Below, piece after piece: positions 25,386 to 33,837 of a stretch of 49,872 bases of DNA. This stretch comes from Armatimonadota bacterium (lineage in GTDB: Bacteria > Armatimonadota > Armatimonadia > Armatimonadales > Capsulimonadaceae), in the NCBI GenBank assembly GCA_025353925.1, contig JANXNV010000291.1, forward strand, positions 1 through 49,872, in the 5' to 3' direction. Under the pieces are notes generated by a model. It saw only the letters and a list, made by a program, of their open reading frames with translations, was not told the DNA's origin and did no database searches. Every line of letters begins with the position of its first letter. Positions within the stretch are counted from its first letter, which is position 1. Both the position numbers and the translations under genes were made by a program.

Positions 25386-26339
25386 TTACTTCTTCGTATC
25401 CAGCGACTTCAAATTCAGCTTCAGCAGTGTCGCTTTTTCGCGGACGGAGTCGAAGATGTGGTCGTCAGCGGGCACCATTTTGTCCCAGCCGCCCTGTGGG
25501 ATGGACTTCAGGGCGGCTTTGCCCTGCGGGTCGGTGTTGATGTTGGCCAAGGCTTTGGTCAGCTTGTCCAGTGTAGGCTTATCTAAGTCGGCACGGGCGA
25601 CGAACATGCCGTTGGGGATGGCGTCGGTGGTAGCGATGACGCGGAATTCCGCGACTTTGGCCTGGTCGGTCCGCTTGGTCACTTTGTCGGTAAACGCTCC
25701 CTCAAGGCCGGTCTCGTACGTCGCCCCGGCATCGGCCTGTTGGTTGTAGACTGCAAGTACCCCTTTGTTTCCAGAGATGTTCACGGCCTTGATGTCTTTT
25801 TCGGGGTCGATGCCGGCGGCCTTCAGCATACCTGCGGGGTACAAGTAGCCGGAAGTCGAGGATTGATCTCCGAATGCAAACGTCTTGCCCTTCAAATCGG
25901 CCAGCGTTTTGATGGCGGAGTCGGCGCGGACGTATACAATGCCTTTGTAGGTCAGGCTGCCGTGGAAGTACGGCATTGCAAGGGGGATAGGATGCTGGGC
26001 TGTGTCCCGGAACTCCTGCACGGCGATCACGTACGACAGCGGGTTGAGATAGGCGCAGTCGATCTGATCCGACTGGAGTGCCTGCAAAATGCCCACGTAG
26101 GAAGGGGTCACAAAAACTTTCCCGCCGGGGCGGCCCGACTGGTTTCCGAGATAGTCGGAGAAGGGCTTGAAGCCCTCCTGCAAGGCGTCCACTTTGTCGA
26201 AGGGAATGATGCCGACCCGGAGCGGCTCCGAGGCTGCACCCCCTTCACCGGACAGGTTGTTAGCTGAGTCGTGCTTGCCGCAGCCGGTCAGAGCAGCCAG
26301 TAAAGCCAGTGCAATCACAGAAGTAAGTTTGAAGCGCAT
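25386..26339 (-). CDS. phnD: Phosphonate-type substrate-binding lipoprotein PhnD
   Basis: 317 residues with a lipoprotein signal (lipobox LTGC, Cys near residue 20) and a type II periplasmic-binding fold of the PhnD family (YVGILQALQSDQIDCAYLNPLSY; TSGYLYPAGMLKAAGI). It would capture phosphonate-like anions and feed PhnE/PhnC. No C-P lyase or phosphonatase gene occurs in the window, so the ligand may be phosphite, a phosphate ester or another oxyanion. The 162-bp gap before phnC has no gene and no clear promoter. Confidence 0.9.
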   Translation of the reverse strand: MRFKLTSVIALALLAALTGCGKHDSANNLSGEGGAASEPLRVGIIPFDKVDALQEGFKPFSDYLGNQSGRPGGKVFVTPSYVGILQALQSDQIDCAYLNPLSYVIAVQEFRDTAQHPIPLAMPYFHGSLTYKGIVYVRADSAIKTLADLKGKTFAFGDQSSTSGYLYPAGMLKAAGIDPEKDIKAVNISGNKGVLAVYNQQADAGATYETGLEGAFTDKVTKRTDQAKVAEFRVIATTDAIPNGMFVARADLDKPTLDKLTKALANINTDPQGKAALKSIPQGGWDKMVPADDHIFDSVREKATLLKLNLKSLDTKK

Positions 26340-26368
26340 GGAGTGTCCTTCGGAGCGGGATATGCTGC

Positions 26369-26374
26369 ATTATA
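26369..26374 (-). promoter_or_regulatory. -10 element of phnD
   Basis: TATAAT on the minus strand, about 30 bp before the phnD ATG; no convincing -35 and no Pho-box-like repeat was seen in this intergenic region. Confidence 0.5.
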
Positions 26375-26416
26375 GCACGTCTGCCGCCGCCCATGCATTT
26401 TTACGGGCCGGTGGGG

Positions 26417-26422
26417 TATAAT
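26417..26422 (+). promoter_or_regulatory. -10 element of the aldolase gene
   Basis: TATAAT preceded by GGGG, 65 bp before the aldolase ATG, whose ribosome-binding site is GAGGAG. The -35 position is poor. Confidence 0.55.
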
Positions 26423-26486
26423 TCGGGCGACATTTTTGGCCGAAGCATTTAATTCAACAAGAACCACCTGAGGAGCATCCCCGACC

Positions 26487-27443
26487 ATGATCGTGACGAC
26501 CAAGACGCTGTTTGAGCATGCCTACGGCAAATATGCCGTCGGCGCCTATAACATCAACAACGCCGAGCAGGCGATGGGCCTGTTTCAGGGCAGCATCGAT
26601 TCGCAGTCCCCCTTTATCATCCAGATTTCCAAAGGGGCACGCTCCTACACCGACAAGCGGATGCTGGAAGCGATCCTTCGCGCTTGTGACGAGATCTTCC
26701 CCGAAGCCGTGTTCGCCGTCCATCTGGACCACGGCGATGAAAAGACAGCACACGACTGTATCGACAGCGGCTTTTACTCTTCAGTGATGATCGATGCGTC
26801 GCACGACCCGTTTGACGAAAATATCGCCATAACCCGTCGGGTCGTCGACCATGCGCATTCGAAGGGCGTGAGCGTCGAAGCCGAGCTGGGCATGCTGGGC
26901 GGCGTGGAAGAGGACATTGCGGTCGATGAGAAGAACGCTCTGCTGACTGACCCGAACGAAGCCCGGGAGTTCATCGAGCGCTCCGGCGCGGACAGCTTGG
27001 CCTGCGCCATCGGGACCTCCCATGGAGCCTACAAGTTCTCCGGCGGCCAGGGGCTGCACTTCGAGCGGATCGAAGCGATCCAGAAAGCGATCCCCGGCGT
27101 CCCGCTGGTCATGCACGGCTCCTCGTCGGTGCCGCAGGACGAAGTCGCGCGGATCAACGCCGCCGGCGGCAAGCTCAAAGAAGGCGCGAAGGGTGTCGAC
27201 GAGAACCAGTACCTGCCCGCCGCCAAGCTCGGCGTTTGTAAAGTCAATATCGACACGGATGGCCGCCTGGTGTGGACCCGTGTCCACCGCGAGTTCTTCC
27301 AGAGCAAGCCGGAAGATTTCGACCTGCGCTCCCCGGGCAAGGTCTTCATGGCCGAGTACGCCAAGTTCATCGCCAGCCGCTCCCTCCTGCTCGGCTCCGC
27401 CGGACAGCTGGAATCGGTGCGGGAATTGGCGAAGAGTAAGTAA
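26487..27443 (+). CDS. fba: Class II fructose-bisphosphate aldolase
   Basis: 318 residues of the Zn-dependent aldolase family, cleaving fructose 1,6-bisphosphate (or a related ketose bisphosphate such as tagatose) in the cytoplasm. Metal and catalytic residues are visible in AVHLDHGD, VEAELGMLGG, GTSHGAYKF and MHGSSSVP, and phosphate-binding CKVNIDTDGR. The length is in the short (~300) class IIB range. It is transcribed alone ahead of a large inverted repeat and has its own promoter. A GAGGAG site precedes the ATG. Confidence 0.95.
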   Translation: MIVTTKTLFEHAYGKYAVGAYNINNAEQAMGLFQGSIDSQSPFIIQISKGARSYTDKRMLEAILRACDEIFPEAVFAVHLDHGDEKTAHDCIDSGFYSSVMIDASHDPFDENIAITRRVVDHAHSKGVSVEAELGMLGGVEEDIAVDEKNALLTDPNEAREFIERSGADSLACAIGTSHGAYKFSGGQGLHFERIEAIQKAIPGVPLVMHGSSSVPQDEVARINAAGGKLKEGAKGVDENQYLPAAKLGVCKVNIDTDGRLVWTRVHREFFQSKPEDFDLRSPGKVFMAEYAKFIASRSLLLGSAGQLESVRELAKSK

Positions 27444-27446
27444 GAG

Positions 27447-27596
27447 ACCTAACCCCGCCGCTGCGCGTCGACCCTTCCCTAAGAGGGAAGGGTTAAGAGC
27501 AGGAAGGACAGGAGCAGACGGCCCCTCCTCACTTTTCTCCTGACTCCTTACCCTTCCCTCTTAGGGAAGGGTCGACGCGCAGCGGCGGGGTTAGGT
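27447..27596. repeat. Perfect 47-bp inverted repeat with nested hairpins
   Basis: Arms 27447-27493 and 27550-27596 are exact reverse complements, separated by 56 bp. Each arm also holds its own hairpin (ACCCTTCCCT/AGGGAAGGGT around AAG). It fills most of the 170-bp gap between the aldolase and the sugar-isomerase gene. It could be a non-autonomous mobile element, a strong RNA fold, or a two-way terminator; no T-tract follows the hairpins and no target-site duplication was recognised. Confidence 0.85.
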
Positions 27597-27613
27597 TCTT
27601 ATTGGAGATCACC

Positions 27614-28390
27614 ATGTCACTGCACCCCCGCCTCGGCGTCTCCTCCTGGAGCCTCCACAAATCACTCTCCAGCGGCACTCCACTTTTGGACATCCCTGCA
27701 CAGGTCGCCGCCCACGGTCTCAGCAAGCTGGAAGTCTGCCACTTTCATCTCCCCTCGATTGAAGCTGTGTACCTCGCTCGCTTTCGTGCCGCGCTTGATG
27801 CTGCGAAAGTCGAGTTCTACACACTGCTCATCGACGAAGGTGATCTGACACACCCTGAGGCTGCTGAGAGGCAAAACGCAATCGCGGGGATCTGCCGCTG
27901 GATCGATGTCGCAGCGGAATGCGGCGCAGCGCGGGTCCGGGTCAGTGCCGGAAGTGCGCCTCCTTCCCCGATGAGTCTGCAAAGGAGTCTCTCAGGCCTG
28001 ACGGAAGTATGTCGGTACGCGAGGAATGCCGGAATCGGCATCGTCACGGAGAACTGGCATGCGCTGCTGGATCACCCGGCAGAAGTCCTTTCGCTTTTAG
28101 AGGCCTTGCCGGGGCAAATTGGACTCAAGATGGACTTCGGCAACTGGGCAGGTACCCGTAAGTATGACGACCTCCCGAAAATCGCCCCGCTGGCTGTTTG
28201 CACCCACGCCAAAGCGGCCTTTCCTGCTCCGGGCGTTATGGATGAGGCTGACTTCGCACACTGCCTGAGAATCTGCCGAGACGCAAAGTTTACCGGCCCG
28301 CATATCCTGATTTTCAGCGACGCCGGGGACGAATGGGAATCACTCGACTTGATGCGCGATGCTGTGCTGACCACGCTCGAAACGGAATGA
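27614..28390 (+). CDS. Sugar phosphate isomerase/epimerase-like TIM-barrel protein
   Basis: 258 residues of the xylose-isomerase-like TIM barrel family (AP endonuclease 2-like), with likely metal ligands along VTENWH, KMDFGN, CTHAKAAF and a C-terminal glutamate region. Such enzymes isomerise or epimerise sugar acids or inositol derivatives; the substrate cannot be named. Start ATG 27614 has GGAG eight bases upstream. Its stop overlaps the next ATG by four bases (ATGA), the first step in a three-gene coupled operon with a phosphatase and a serine hydrolase. Confidence 0.8.
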   Translation: MSLHPRLGVSSWSLHKSLSSGTPLLDIPAQVAAHGLSKLEVCHFHLPSIEAVYLARFRAALDAAKVEFYTLLIDEGDLTHPEAAERQNAIAGICRWIDVAAECGAARVRVSAGSAPPSPMSLQRSLSGLTEVCRYARNAGIGIVTENWHALLDHPAEVLSLLEALPGQIGLKMDFGNWAGTRKYDDLPKIAPLAVCTHAKAAFPAPGVMDEADFAHCLRICRDAKFTGPHILIFSDAGDEWESLDLMRDAVLTTLETE

Positions 28391-29088
28391 TTTACGCGAT
28401 CGGAGACATTCACGGCGAAGCGGAGGCTTTGCGGGAGATGCTGGCAAAGCTGCCGGTGCAGCCGAGTGATCTGGTGATCTTTCTAGGCGATGCCGTTGAC
28501 CGAGGCGCATCTTCCTATGACTGCGTCGAGCAGATACTGGCATTTGACCGCTGCCGTAAAGTCTTTATTCAAGGCAACCATGAAGAGGCGTTTCTGATGT
28601 ATCTCGAAGAAGGTCTTGCGGAGTATGCGACCGGCATGGGCGGCCAGCCGACACTCGACAGCTACGCGGCGGCGGGATACCGGGTCACTCCCGGCGATCC
28701 GAACAGCCTGCCCGCCTCTCACGCTCGCTTTTATGCCCAGATGGAACCGTGGACCCTGCCGTTTTATATCACCGACCGTTACATCTTCACCCACGCTGGC
28801 TGGGATGTTTCGCTGCCGCTGAATCGTCAGTCCTCGGGTGCTTTGCGCTGGGGTTCCATCAAAGGCTTTGAAGACCCCGTTTGGACCCAGACCGTCGTGC
28901 GCGGGCATGTGCCGTTTCCTAAAGTGACGTTCGCGACGCGCAAGCAGTATATCGCTGTAGATACCGGGTGCGGGCACGGAGGGCTGCTCTCCGCCGTCGC
29001 CCTGCCCTCCGGCGATACGTTCACGGCCCGGCCCGTATCGTATCGCCCGTTGTGGTCACCGTCCTGGGTCGGGAAAGCGCGGCGATGA
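28387..29088 (+). CDS. PPP-family metallophosphatase
   Basis: 233 residues with the three metal-ligand motifs of protein phosphatase/diadenosine tetraphosphatase enzymes: GDIHG, GDAVDRG and GNHE, plus FTHAGWD and VVRGHVP. It could hydrolyse Ap4A, phosphoproteins or small phosphate esters; the sequence does not decide. The start overlaps the preceding stop (ATGA), and its stop overlaps the next ATG, so the operon is translationally coupled on both sides. Confidence 0.88.
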   Translation: MIYAIGDIHGEAEALREMLAKLPVQPSDLVIFLGDAVDRGASSYDCVEQILAFDRCRKVFIQGNHEEAFLMYLEEGLAEYATGMGGQPTLDSYAAAGYRVTPGDPNSLPASHARFYAQMEPWTLPFYITDRYIFTHAGWDVSLPLNRQSSGALRWGSIKGFEDPVWTQTVVRGHVPFPKVTFATRKQYIAVDTGCGHGGLLSAVALPSGDTFTARPVSYRPLWSPSWVGKARR

Positions 29089-30110
29089 GTTTGCCGCGTC
29101 AGCAAATATCCCGAGCAGCGGAGCTTCTCACCAGCGGAATCACCGATAAGCTCTACACGCATGCCGCCTACGCCCTGATGCGCCATGGCGAGCTGCTGGC
29201 CTCGGGAACATTCGGTGCAGCCACCACCGAGACCGTCTTTGATCTGGCATCACTGACTAAGCCGCTGGCAACCGCGACCTGCCTCCTGCAGCTTGTGGAG
29301 GACGGCAGGCTGCACCTGCGGCAATCCGTACACCGCTTTTTTGAAGAGGAGTTCGGTCCCCTGCCCCATTTGAACGGCGTGGAAGTGCGTCACCTGCTGA
29401 CACATACGTCCGGTCTGCCCCCTATCCCGCGCTGGCCGGAGATGGCTGCGAACACGTTGCGCCGCGAGATGGTTCACGCCGTCCTGACGACTCCGATGCT
29501 GCGCCCGCCGGGAACGGGCTACACGTATTCGGATACAGGCTATGTTCTGCTGGGGGAGATCGTGGCAAGGATGGCGGAAATGCCTCTGGAAACGCTCTTC
29601 GCGCAGCGTGTCTCGCGGCCGCTGGGGCTGTCGACGCTGGGTTTTTGCCCAACGAGTATGCCGGGTATCGCCCCGACCGGGCCGGAGCCGCCAGGGCGGG
29701 TGCATGACCCCCGGGCGCGTGATCTGGGGGGTGTCGCCGGCCATGCAGGGCTGTTCGGCACGGCATTGGATGTCCTCACCTACGCCGAGGCGATTCGCGT
29801 GGGCGGCAGGCCCCTGCTGTCGCGTTCATCTGCGGCACGGATGGCCGAGACCCAGATCGCGGCCTCGGTTGGGGCACAGTCCTATGGGTGGTTCTGTGCG
29901 GGCAACGACTATCTGCCGCAGGGGGACCTATTTTCGGATTTGTCGTTCGGCCACTCCGGTTTTACGGGGACAGCACTTTTGATCGATCCGAAATTTGAGG
30001 TTTCGCTGGTGCTGCTGACAAACCGGGTGGTCAACCAAAGCGAAGACGGCAGCCGATTTCTCCGATTGCGGCGGCTCTGGCTGAATACGATGGCCGCTTC
30101 GCTGCTCTGA
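29085..30110 (+). CDS. Serine hydrolase, beta-lactamase/penicillin-binding fold
   Basis: 341 residues of the class C beta-lactamase-related family: SxxK nucleophile motif DLASLTKPLA, YxN-type motif region YTYSDTGY, and a C-terminal FGHSGFTG (HxG/KTG-like). No signal peptide is evident, so it is probably cytoplasmic, acting as an esterase, D-aminopeptidase or transpeptidase-like hydrolase. It starts at ATG 29085, overlapping the phosphatase stop by four bases, and ends 11 bp before the convergent methyltransferase gene. Confidence 0.85.
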   Translation: MSLPRQQISRAAELLTSGITDKLYTHAAYALMRHGELLASGTFGAATTETVFDLASLTKPLATATCLLQLVEDGRLHLRQSVHRFFEEEFGPLPHLNGVEVRHLLTHTSGLPPIPRWPEMAANTLRREMVHAVLTTPMLRPPGTGYTYSDTGYVLLGEIVARMAEMPLETLFAQRVSRPLGLSTLGFCPTSMPGIAPTGPEPPGRVHDPRARDLGGVAGHAGLFGTALDVLTYAEAIRVGGRPLLSRSSAARMAETQIAASVGAQSYGWFCAGNDYLPQGDLFSDLSFGHSGFTGTALLIDPKFEVSLVLLTNRVVNQSEDGSRFLRLRRLWLNTMAASLL

Positions 30111-30121
30111 TTAGCGGCACT

Positions 30122-31252
30122 CTACGCCCCTGGCCGCAGCGCGTCCAGAAGCCGCTCTTCGCCGGTCAGGCGATCCGTGTAGAGCCAGGCAGTCCAGCCA
30201 TTGGAGGTGGGCAAGCCGAGCAGCACCGCCGACACTTTGTGGATGGAGCCGCGATGGCCGCCCGCTGTGAGGGTACCGTCGGCGTGAATGCAGCCGAAAA
30301 TCGTGGTTCCTTTCAGGCGCAGTGCCGATCCGGTGGGCAGGATGCCGCTTTCAACGAAGCTGACAAAGGGAATTCTCGGCTTCGGACCGCCGAGCAGGAT
30401 ACCATGCTCATCGGGGCTGGTTAGGAGTGCGGGAGAGATGTTCGCGAGCCGCTTTTCGGCGACCTCAATGTAGTCGCCTTCCCGGTCAATAGTGATGTAA
30501 TTACGCCCCAGGCGCTTGGCGACTGCCGCTGTGGTTCCCGTGCCGCAGAAAGGGTCTAGAACGAGGTCACCGGGGTTCGTGGTGGCGGCGATCACCCGGT
30601 GCATCAAAGCCTCGGGCTTCTGCGTGGTGTGGGCTTTTTTGCCGTTTCGCTGCTCGCGCTCCCTCCCGGAGCAGATGGGGACATACCAATCTGAGCGCAT
30701 CTGCTTGTCGTCGTTGCCCGCCTTCAGCTCCCGGTAATGAAATGTATACTTCTTCTGGTCCGCCGACTTCTTAGCCCAGAGCAGGGTTTCATGGGCGTTG
30801 CAGAAGCGGGTGCCCTTCATCTGGGGGGTTGGGTTCGCTTTGACCCAGCAAATGTCGTTCAGCATCCAGTAGCCGACATCCATCATGACGGAGCCGACAC
30901 GGTAAATATTGTGATAGCTGCCGATGACCCATAGCGTCCCCGTATCTTTGAGAACGCGGCGGGCGGCGGTCAGCCAAGCGCGGGTAAACGAGTCGTACTC
31001 GGCAAAAGATTTGAATTTGTCCCAGGGGTCGGTGACAGCATCGACTTTGGTCATGTTGGGCCGCCAGAGGTCCCCGCCAAGCTGCATATTGTAGGGTGGG
31101 TCGGCGAACACTAGATCGGCGCATTTCGGAGGCAGTGAATTCATCACAGCCACGCAGTCACCACGCAGGATCTGGTTAACGGGGACATCCGGGTGAATCT
31201 TTTTGACGGCGGGACGCCGCGTGGTCGTTTTTGGGGAAAGCTGGGTGGTCAT
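30122..31252 (-). CDS. CcrM-like (GANTC) DNA adenine-N6 methyltransferase, orphan
   Basis: 376 residues of a beta-class N6-adenine methyltransferase: catalytic motif IV DPPYNMQLGGDLWRP first, then AdoMet motif I DPFCGTGTTAAVAKRLGR. The region between follows the alphaproteobacterial CcrM pattern closely (DPWDKFKSFAEYDSFTRAWL, GTLWVIGSYHNIYRVG, NAHETLLWA, HTTQKPEALM), and an ~80-residue C-terminal domain typical of CcrM follows. CcrM methylates the adenine in GANTC. No restriction gene is adjacent, so it is an orphan. GTG 31258 is an alternative start, but a -10 element nine bases from ATG 31252 implies a very short leader. Four GANTC sites lie in its promoter region. Confidence 0.88.
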   Translation of the reverse strand: MTTQLSPKTTTRRPAVKKIHPDVPVNQILRGDCVAVMNSLPPKCADLVFADPPYNMQLGGDLWRPNMTKVDAVTDPWDKFKSFAEYDSFTRAWLTAARRVLKDTGTLWVIGSYHNIYRVGSVMMDVGYWMLNDICWVKANPTPQMKGTRFCNAHETLLWAKKSADQKKYTFHYRELKAGNDDKQMRSDWYVPICSGREREQRNGKKAHTTQKPEALMHRVIAATTNPGDLVLDPFCGTGTTAAVAKRLGRNYITIDREGDYIEVAEKRLANISPALLTSPDEHGILLGGPKPRIPFVSFVESGILPTGSALRLKGTTIFGCIHADGTLTAGGHRGSIHKVSAVLLGLPTSNGWTAWLYTDRLTGEERLLDALRPGA

Positions 31253-31260
31253 AGGCACGC

Positions 31261-31289
31261 TATTGTACCACGGCGGACTCAGGAAAACA
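31261..31289 (-). promoter_or_regulatory. Promoter of the CcrM-like gene, near-leaderless
   Basis: Minus strand TACAAT (31261-31266) with TTGTTT (31284-31289) exactly 17 bp upstream. Predicted start site is about two bases before ATG 31252. A GANTC site (31275-31279) lies in the spacer. Confidence 0.6.
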
Positions 31290-31320
31290 ATGGATAGGGA
31301 CTCAAGGAGTCATAAAGATT
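31275..31320. promoter_or_regulatory. Cluster of four GANTC methylation sites
   Basis: GANTC occurs at 31275, 31298, 31306 and 31316 (GACTC, GACTC, GAGTC, GATTC), with a fifth at 31383. One sits between the -35 and -10 of the CcrM-like gene and three immediately upstream of its -35. At random a 46-bp stretch would hold about 0.2 sites. Methylation could therefore feed back on the gene. Confidence 0.75.
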
Positions 31321-31413
31321 CGAACTTTTTTTCGTAACGTTCCTGGTGCGCTCTCCGTATCTCTCAATGGCGAGTGTGGAGTGAATCGCTGCCTCTCCCC
31401 GAAAGGACTCTTT

Positions 31414-33336
31414 ATGCCCAGTTGTTCCACGTTAAGCGCGGCTCTTACTTTTTGCTGCCTCGCGGCCTCGATCCCGGCTCATGCCGCTGCGCCTGCTTTC
31501 GATGTCACCCCAGCGGCGCTGCTCAAATCCGCTCCGGCGGCGGCACTGTATCCGGATGCCGGGGCAATTGTCCTGCGCGACGAAAGCGTCGTGCATCTGA
31601 ACGCCGACGGCTCCAATACGGATGTGACGCACCGAACCCTCAAAATCTTTAATCAGCGGGGCCGGGGCCGGGCCGAGATCGCGATCCAGTTCAACGCTTC
31701 CACGCAGCGGGTCGGCGAAGTATCGGCCCGCACCATCAAACCGGACGGCACGGTCCTCACGGCGGGGGCGGGCGATATTCATGTCAGTGCGCCCTATTCA
31801 AGCTTTTCCATGTATGATGACGCCAAAGTCACGGCGATTTCCATGCCTGGGGTCGAGGACGGCGTGATCATCGACTACATCTACACGCAGACGACGTTTA
31901 AATCCTACCTGCCGAACCAGTACTGGGAAAATTGGAGCTTCCGGGACGGTTCAGATCCGGTTCTTCTCAGCCGCATGACGCTGATCGCCCCGGCGACGCT
32001 CAAAGTCCAGACGCAGGCGCATAACGCGACCGGCATGACGCAGACCATCACGACTGACGGCACGAAAAAGACCTATATCTGGCAGATGGGTAAGCTGGCG
32101 ACCCTCCTGCCGGAGCCGGCCATGCCTCCAGCCGCGACTTTCCTGCCGTGGCTGGAAGTCTCAACGATGCCCTCTTGGCAGACAATTTCCCAGTGGTACT
32201 ATGGTCTGTCCTCCAGCCAGATGACGGTCAGCCCTGAGGTCCGCGATACTGTCAAAACGCTGATTGCCGGAAAGCCGAATGATACGGAGAAAGCCCGCGC
32301 CATCTACTACTGGGTCGAGGGCCGAACACGTTACGTCGCTCTGGAGCTGGGACTCTCAGCCTTCCAGCCCCACCCCGCCGCCGAAGTCTGCCGCAACCGT
32401 TACGGCGACTGCAAGGACATGGCGACGCTGCTGGTTACCATGCTGCATGAGGCGGGGATTAAGACCGCTTGGCCGGTTCTGCTTGGGGCGGGCAATACGC
32501 AGATGGTTCATGATAATCTGGCCGCGCCGCTTTTCTTCAACCATGCCATCGTCCGGGCAGATATCGACGGTAAGCCCTACTGGTTTGACTCCACGGCTTC
32601 ACTGTGTTCTTTCGGTCAGATTCCGGGGAGTGATCGGGGTGTGGATGCCTTTGTCGTGCGTGACGGCACTGGGACATTCGAAACGATTCCATTGGGGGGG
32701 CCGGAAGAGAACCGTGAGACATTAGTCACCACGGTCGCATTGCATGCCGATGGCGGCGCGGACTGCGTGACAACGGTCCGGCTGGTCGGCGACGGTGCCC
32801 TGGCGGCACGGCTCTCCTTCCGCGGCGTCCGGCCCGCACAGGCCGTTCCGGCCCTGCAGGGGATGGTCAACCGTTTCAGCTCCAATGCCGTATTGACGAA
32901 CTTTGCTCTCTCGCCCTTGGAGGACCTGGACCAGCCGGTGACCTTCTTACTCAAATATCACGCGCCGCTTTGGGCTACTAAGACAGCCCACCTGCTGATC
33001 TTTAACGGCCATGATATGAGTGCCGCACCGTACGACCGGGTGAGCCGCGCCTTCCCGATTTACGAGAGCAAGCAGGCCTCCGCCGTGCAGCAAATTGCGA
33101 TCACTTTGCCCCCGGGATATATTTTGGAAGACAAGCCGGATGATATTCATCAGTCCACGGCATTAGGCGATGTGGACCAGACGGTGACCCTCGAACACAA
33201 CACCTTAAATATAAATCTGATCGTCTCTTCACGGCCCGGACAGGTGATCCCCGCCGAGTACGCTGCTGCCAAAGCCCAGCACGAAAAGCTGGTGACTTTG
33301 CGTAAGCAGCCGATCGTCCTGCGGGTCTCTGGATAG
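31414..33336 (+). CDS. Secreted DUF3857/transglutaminase-like protein
   Basis: 640 residues from ATG 31414 with a signal peptide (about 1-25, ending AHAA). N-terminal DUF3857 (about 50-240) precedes a transglutaminase-like domain with nucleophile Cys in YGDCKDMATLL (~330), the His in FFNHAIVRAD and an Asp in YWFDST. A C-terminal beta-rich domain closes it. Many such pairs are periplasmic; cross-linking or cysteine-protease activity is inferred, not established. The AAAGGA site before ATG 31414 favours it over GTG 31381. It is transcribed alone, divergent from the CcrM-like gene. Confidence 0.88.
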   Translation: MPSCSTLSAALTFCCLAASIPAHAAAPAFDVTPAALLKSAPAAALYPDAGAIVLRDESVVHLNADGSNTDVTHRTLKIFNQRGRGRAEIAIQFNASTQRVGEVSARTIKPDGTVLTAGAGDIHVSAPYSSFSMYDDAKVTAISMPGVEDGVIIDYIYTQTTFKSYLPNQYWENWSFRDGSDPVLLSRMTLIAPATLKVQTQAHNATGMTQTITTDGTKKTYIWQMGKLATLLPEPAMPPAATFLPWLEVSTMPSWQTISQWYYGLSSSQMTVSPEVRDTVKTLIAGKPNDTEKARAIYYWVEGRTRYVALELGLSAFQPHPAAEVCRNRYGDCKDMATLLVTMLHEAGIKTAWPVLLGAGNTQMVHDNLAAPLFFNHAIVRADIDGKPYWFDSTASLCSFGQIPGSDRGVDAFVVRDGTGTFETIPLGGPEENRETLVTTVALHADGGADCVTTVRLVGDGALAARLSFRGVRPAQAVPALQGMVNRFSSNAVLTNFALSPLEDLDQPVTFLLKYHAPLWATKTAHLLIFNGHDMSAAPYDRVSRAFPIYESKQASAVQQIAITLPPGYILEDKPDDIHQSTALGDVDQTVTLEHNTLNINLIVSSRPGQVIPAEYAAAKAQHEKLVTLRKQPIVLRVSG

Positions 33337-33355
33337 GACTATTACTCGAGTAGGA

Positions 33356-33829
33356 CTATTTCTTTGGAGCTTCCGCACGGTCGGAGAGCCGGATCGTGAC
33401 GGAAGCCAGGGCATCGGAGAGTTCGGCGGCAGTGGCCTTGCCACTGCCGCTGCGAAGTAGAAGCGGAGAGTTCGGTTTGAGGAAGCCATTGCTGACAAGA
33501 TGCTGAGTAGCCTGCCTTACGGCAGTCTTCGGAGCTGCAGAGGGGCTTTCAGTGTGGAGCGGCTTTCGGGCAGACTCGATGTACCGAACAAAGCGGTCCA
33601 GTGCGACTGCCAGCTCGTAGCGCGTGACGGCCTGGTCACCGCGAAAACGACTATCGGCGTCACGGCCCATGATCTTCTGATGGGTGACACGTCCGACCGC
33701 CCCTGCCGCCCAGTGCTTTGCGGGGACATCACGCGGAAGCCCGGCCTCCGGCACCGGAGCCGCTTGAGCGGCGAGCGGGAGCAGCAAAGCTGCGGCCAAA
33801 AACACGCGTGAGAGGAGCGGAGAATTCAT
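33356..33829 (-). CDS. Secreted SLH-domain protein
   Basis: 157 residues with a signal peptide and one S-layer homology domain (DVPAKHWAAGAVGRVTHQ..., FRGDQAVTRYELAVALDRF), which binds secondary cell-wall polymer or peptidoglycan. A Lys/Pro-rich tail follows. ATG 33829 has GAGG six bases upstream; the open frame reaches 33841 across the mreB stop. It is the last gene of the murA-mreB operon, tying it to cell-wall shape. Confidence 0.8.
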   Translation of the reverse strand: MNSPLLSRVFLAAALLLPLAAQAAPVPEAGLPRDVPAKHWAAGAVGRVTHQKIMGRDADSRFRGDQAVTRYELAVALDRFVRYIESARKPLHTESPSAAPKTAVRQATQHLVSNGFLKPNSPLLLRSGSGKATAAELSDALASVTIRLSDRAEAPKK

Positions 33830-33837
33830 GGAAAGCC

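Noticed and set aside
31312-31326. T-loop-like GTTCGAATC on the minus strand, suggesting a tRNA
   Set aside because: No acceptor, D or anticodon stem can be drawn around it; the motif contains one of the GANTC sites instead.
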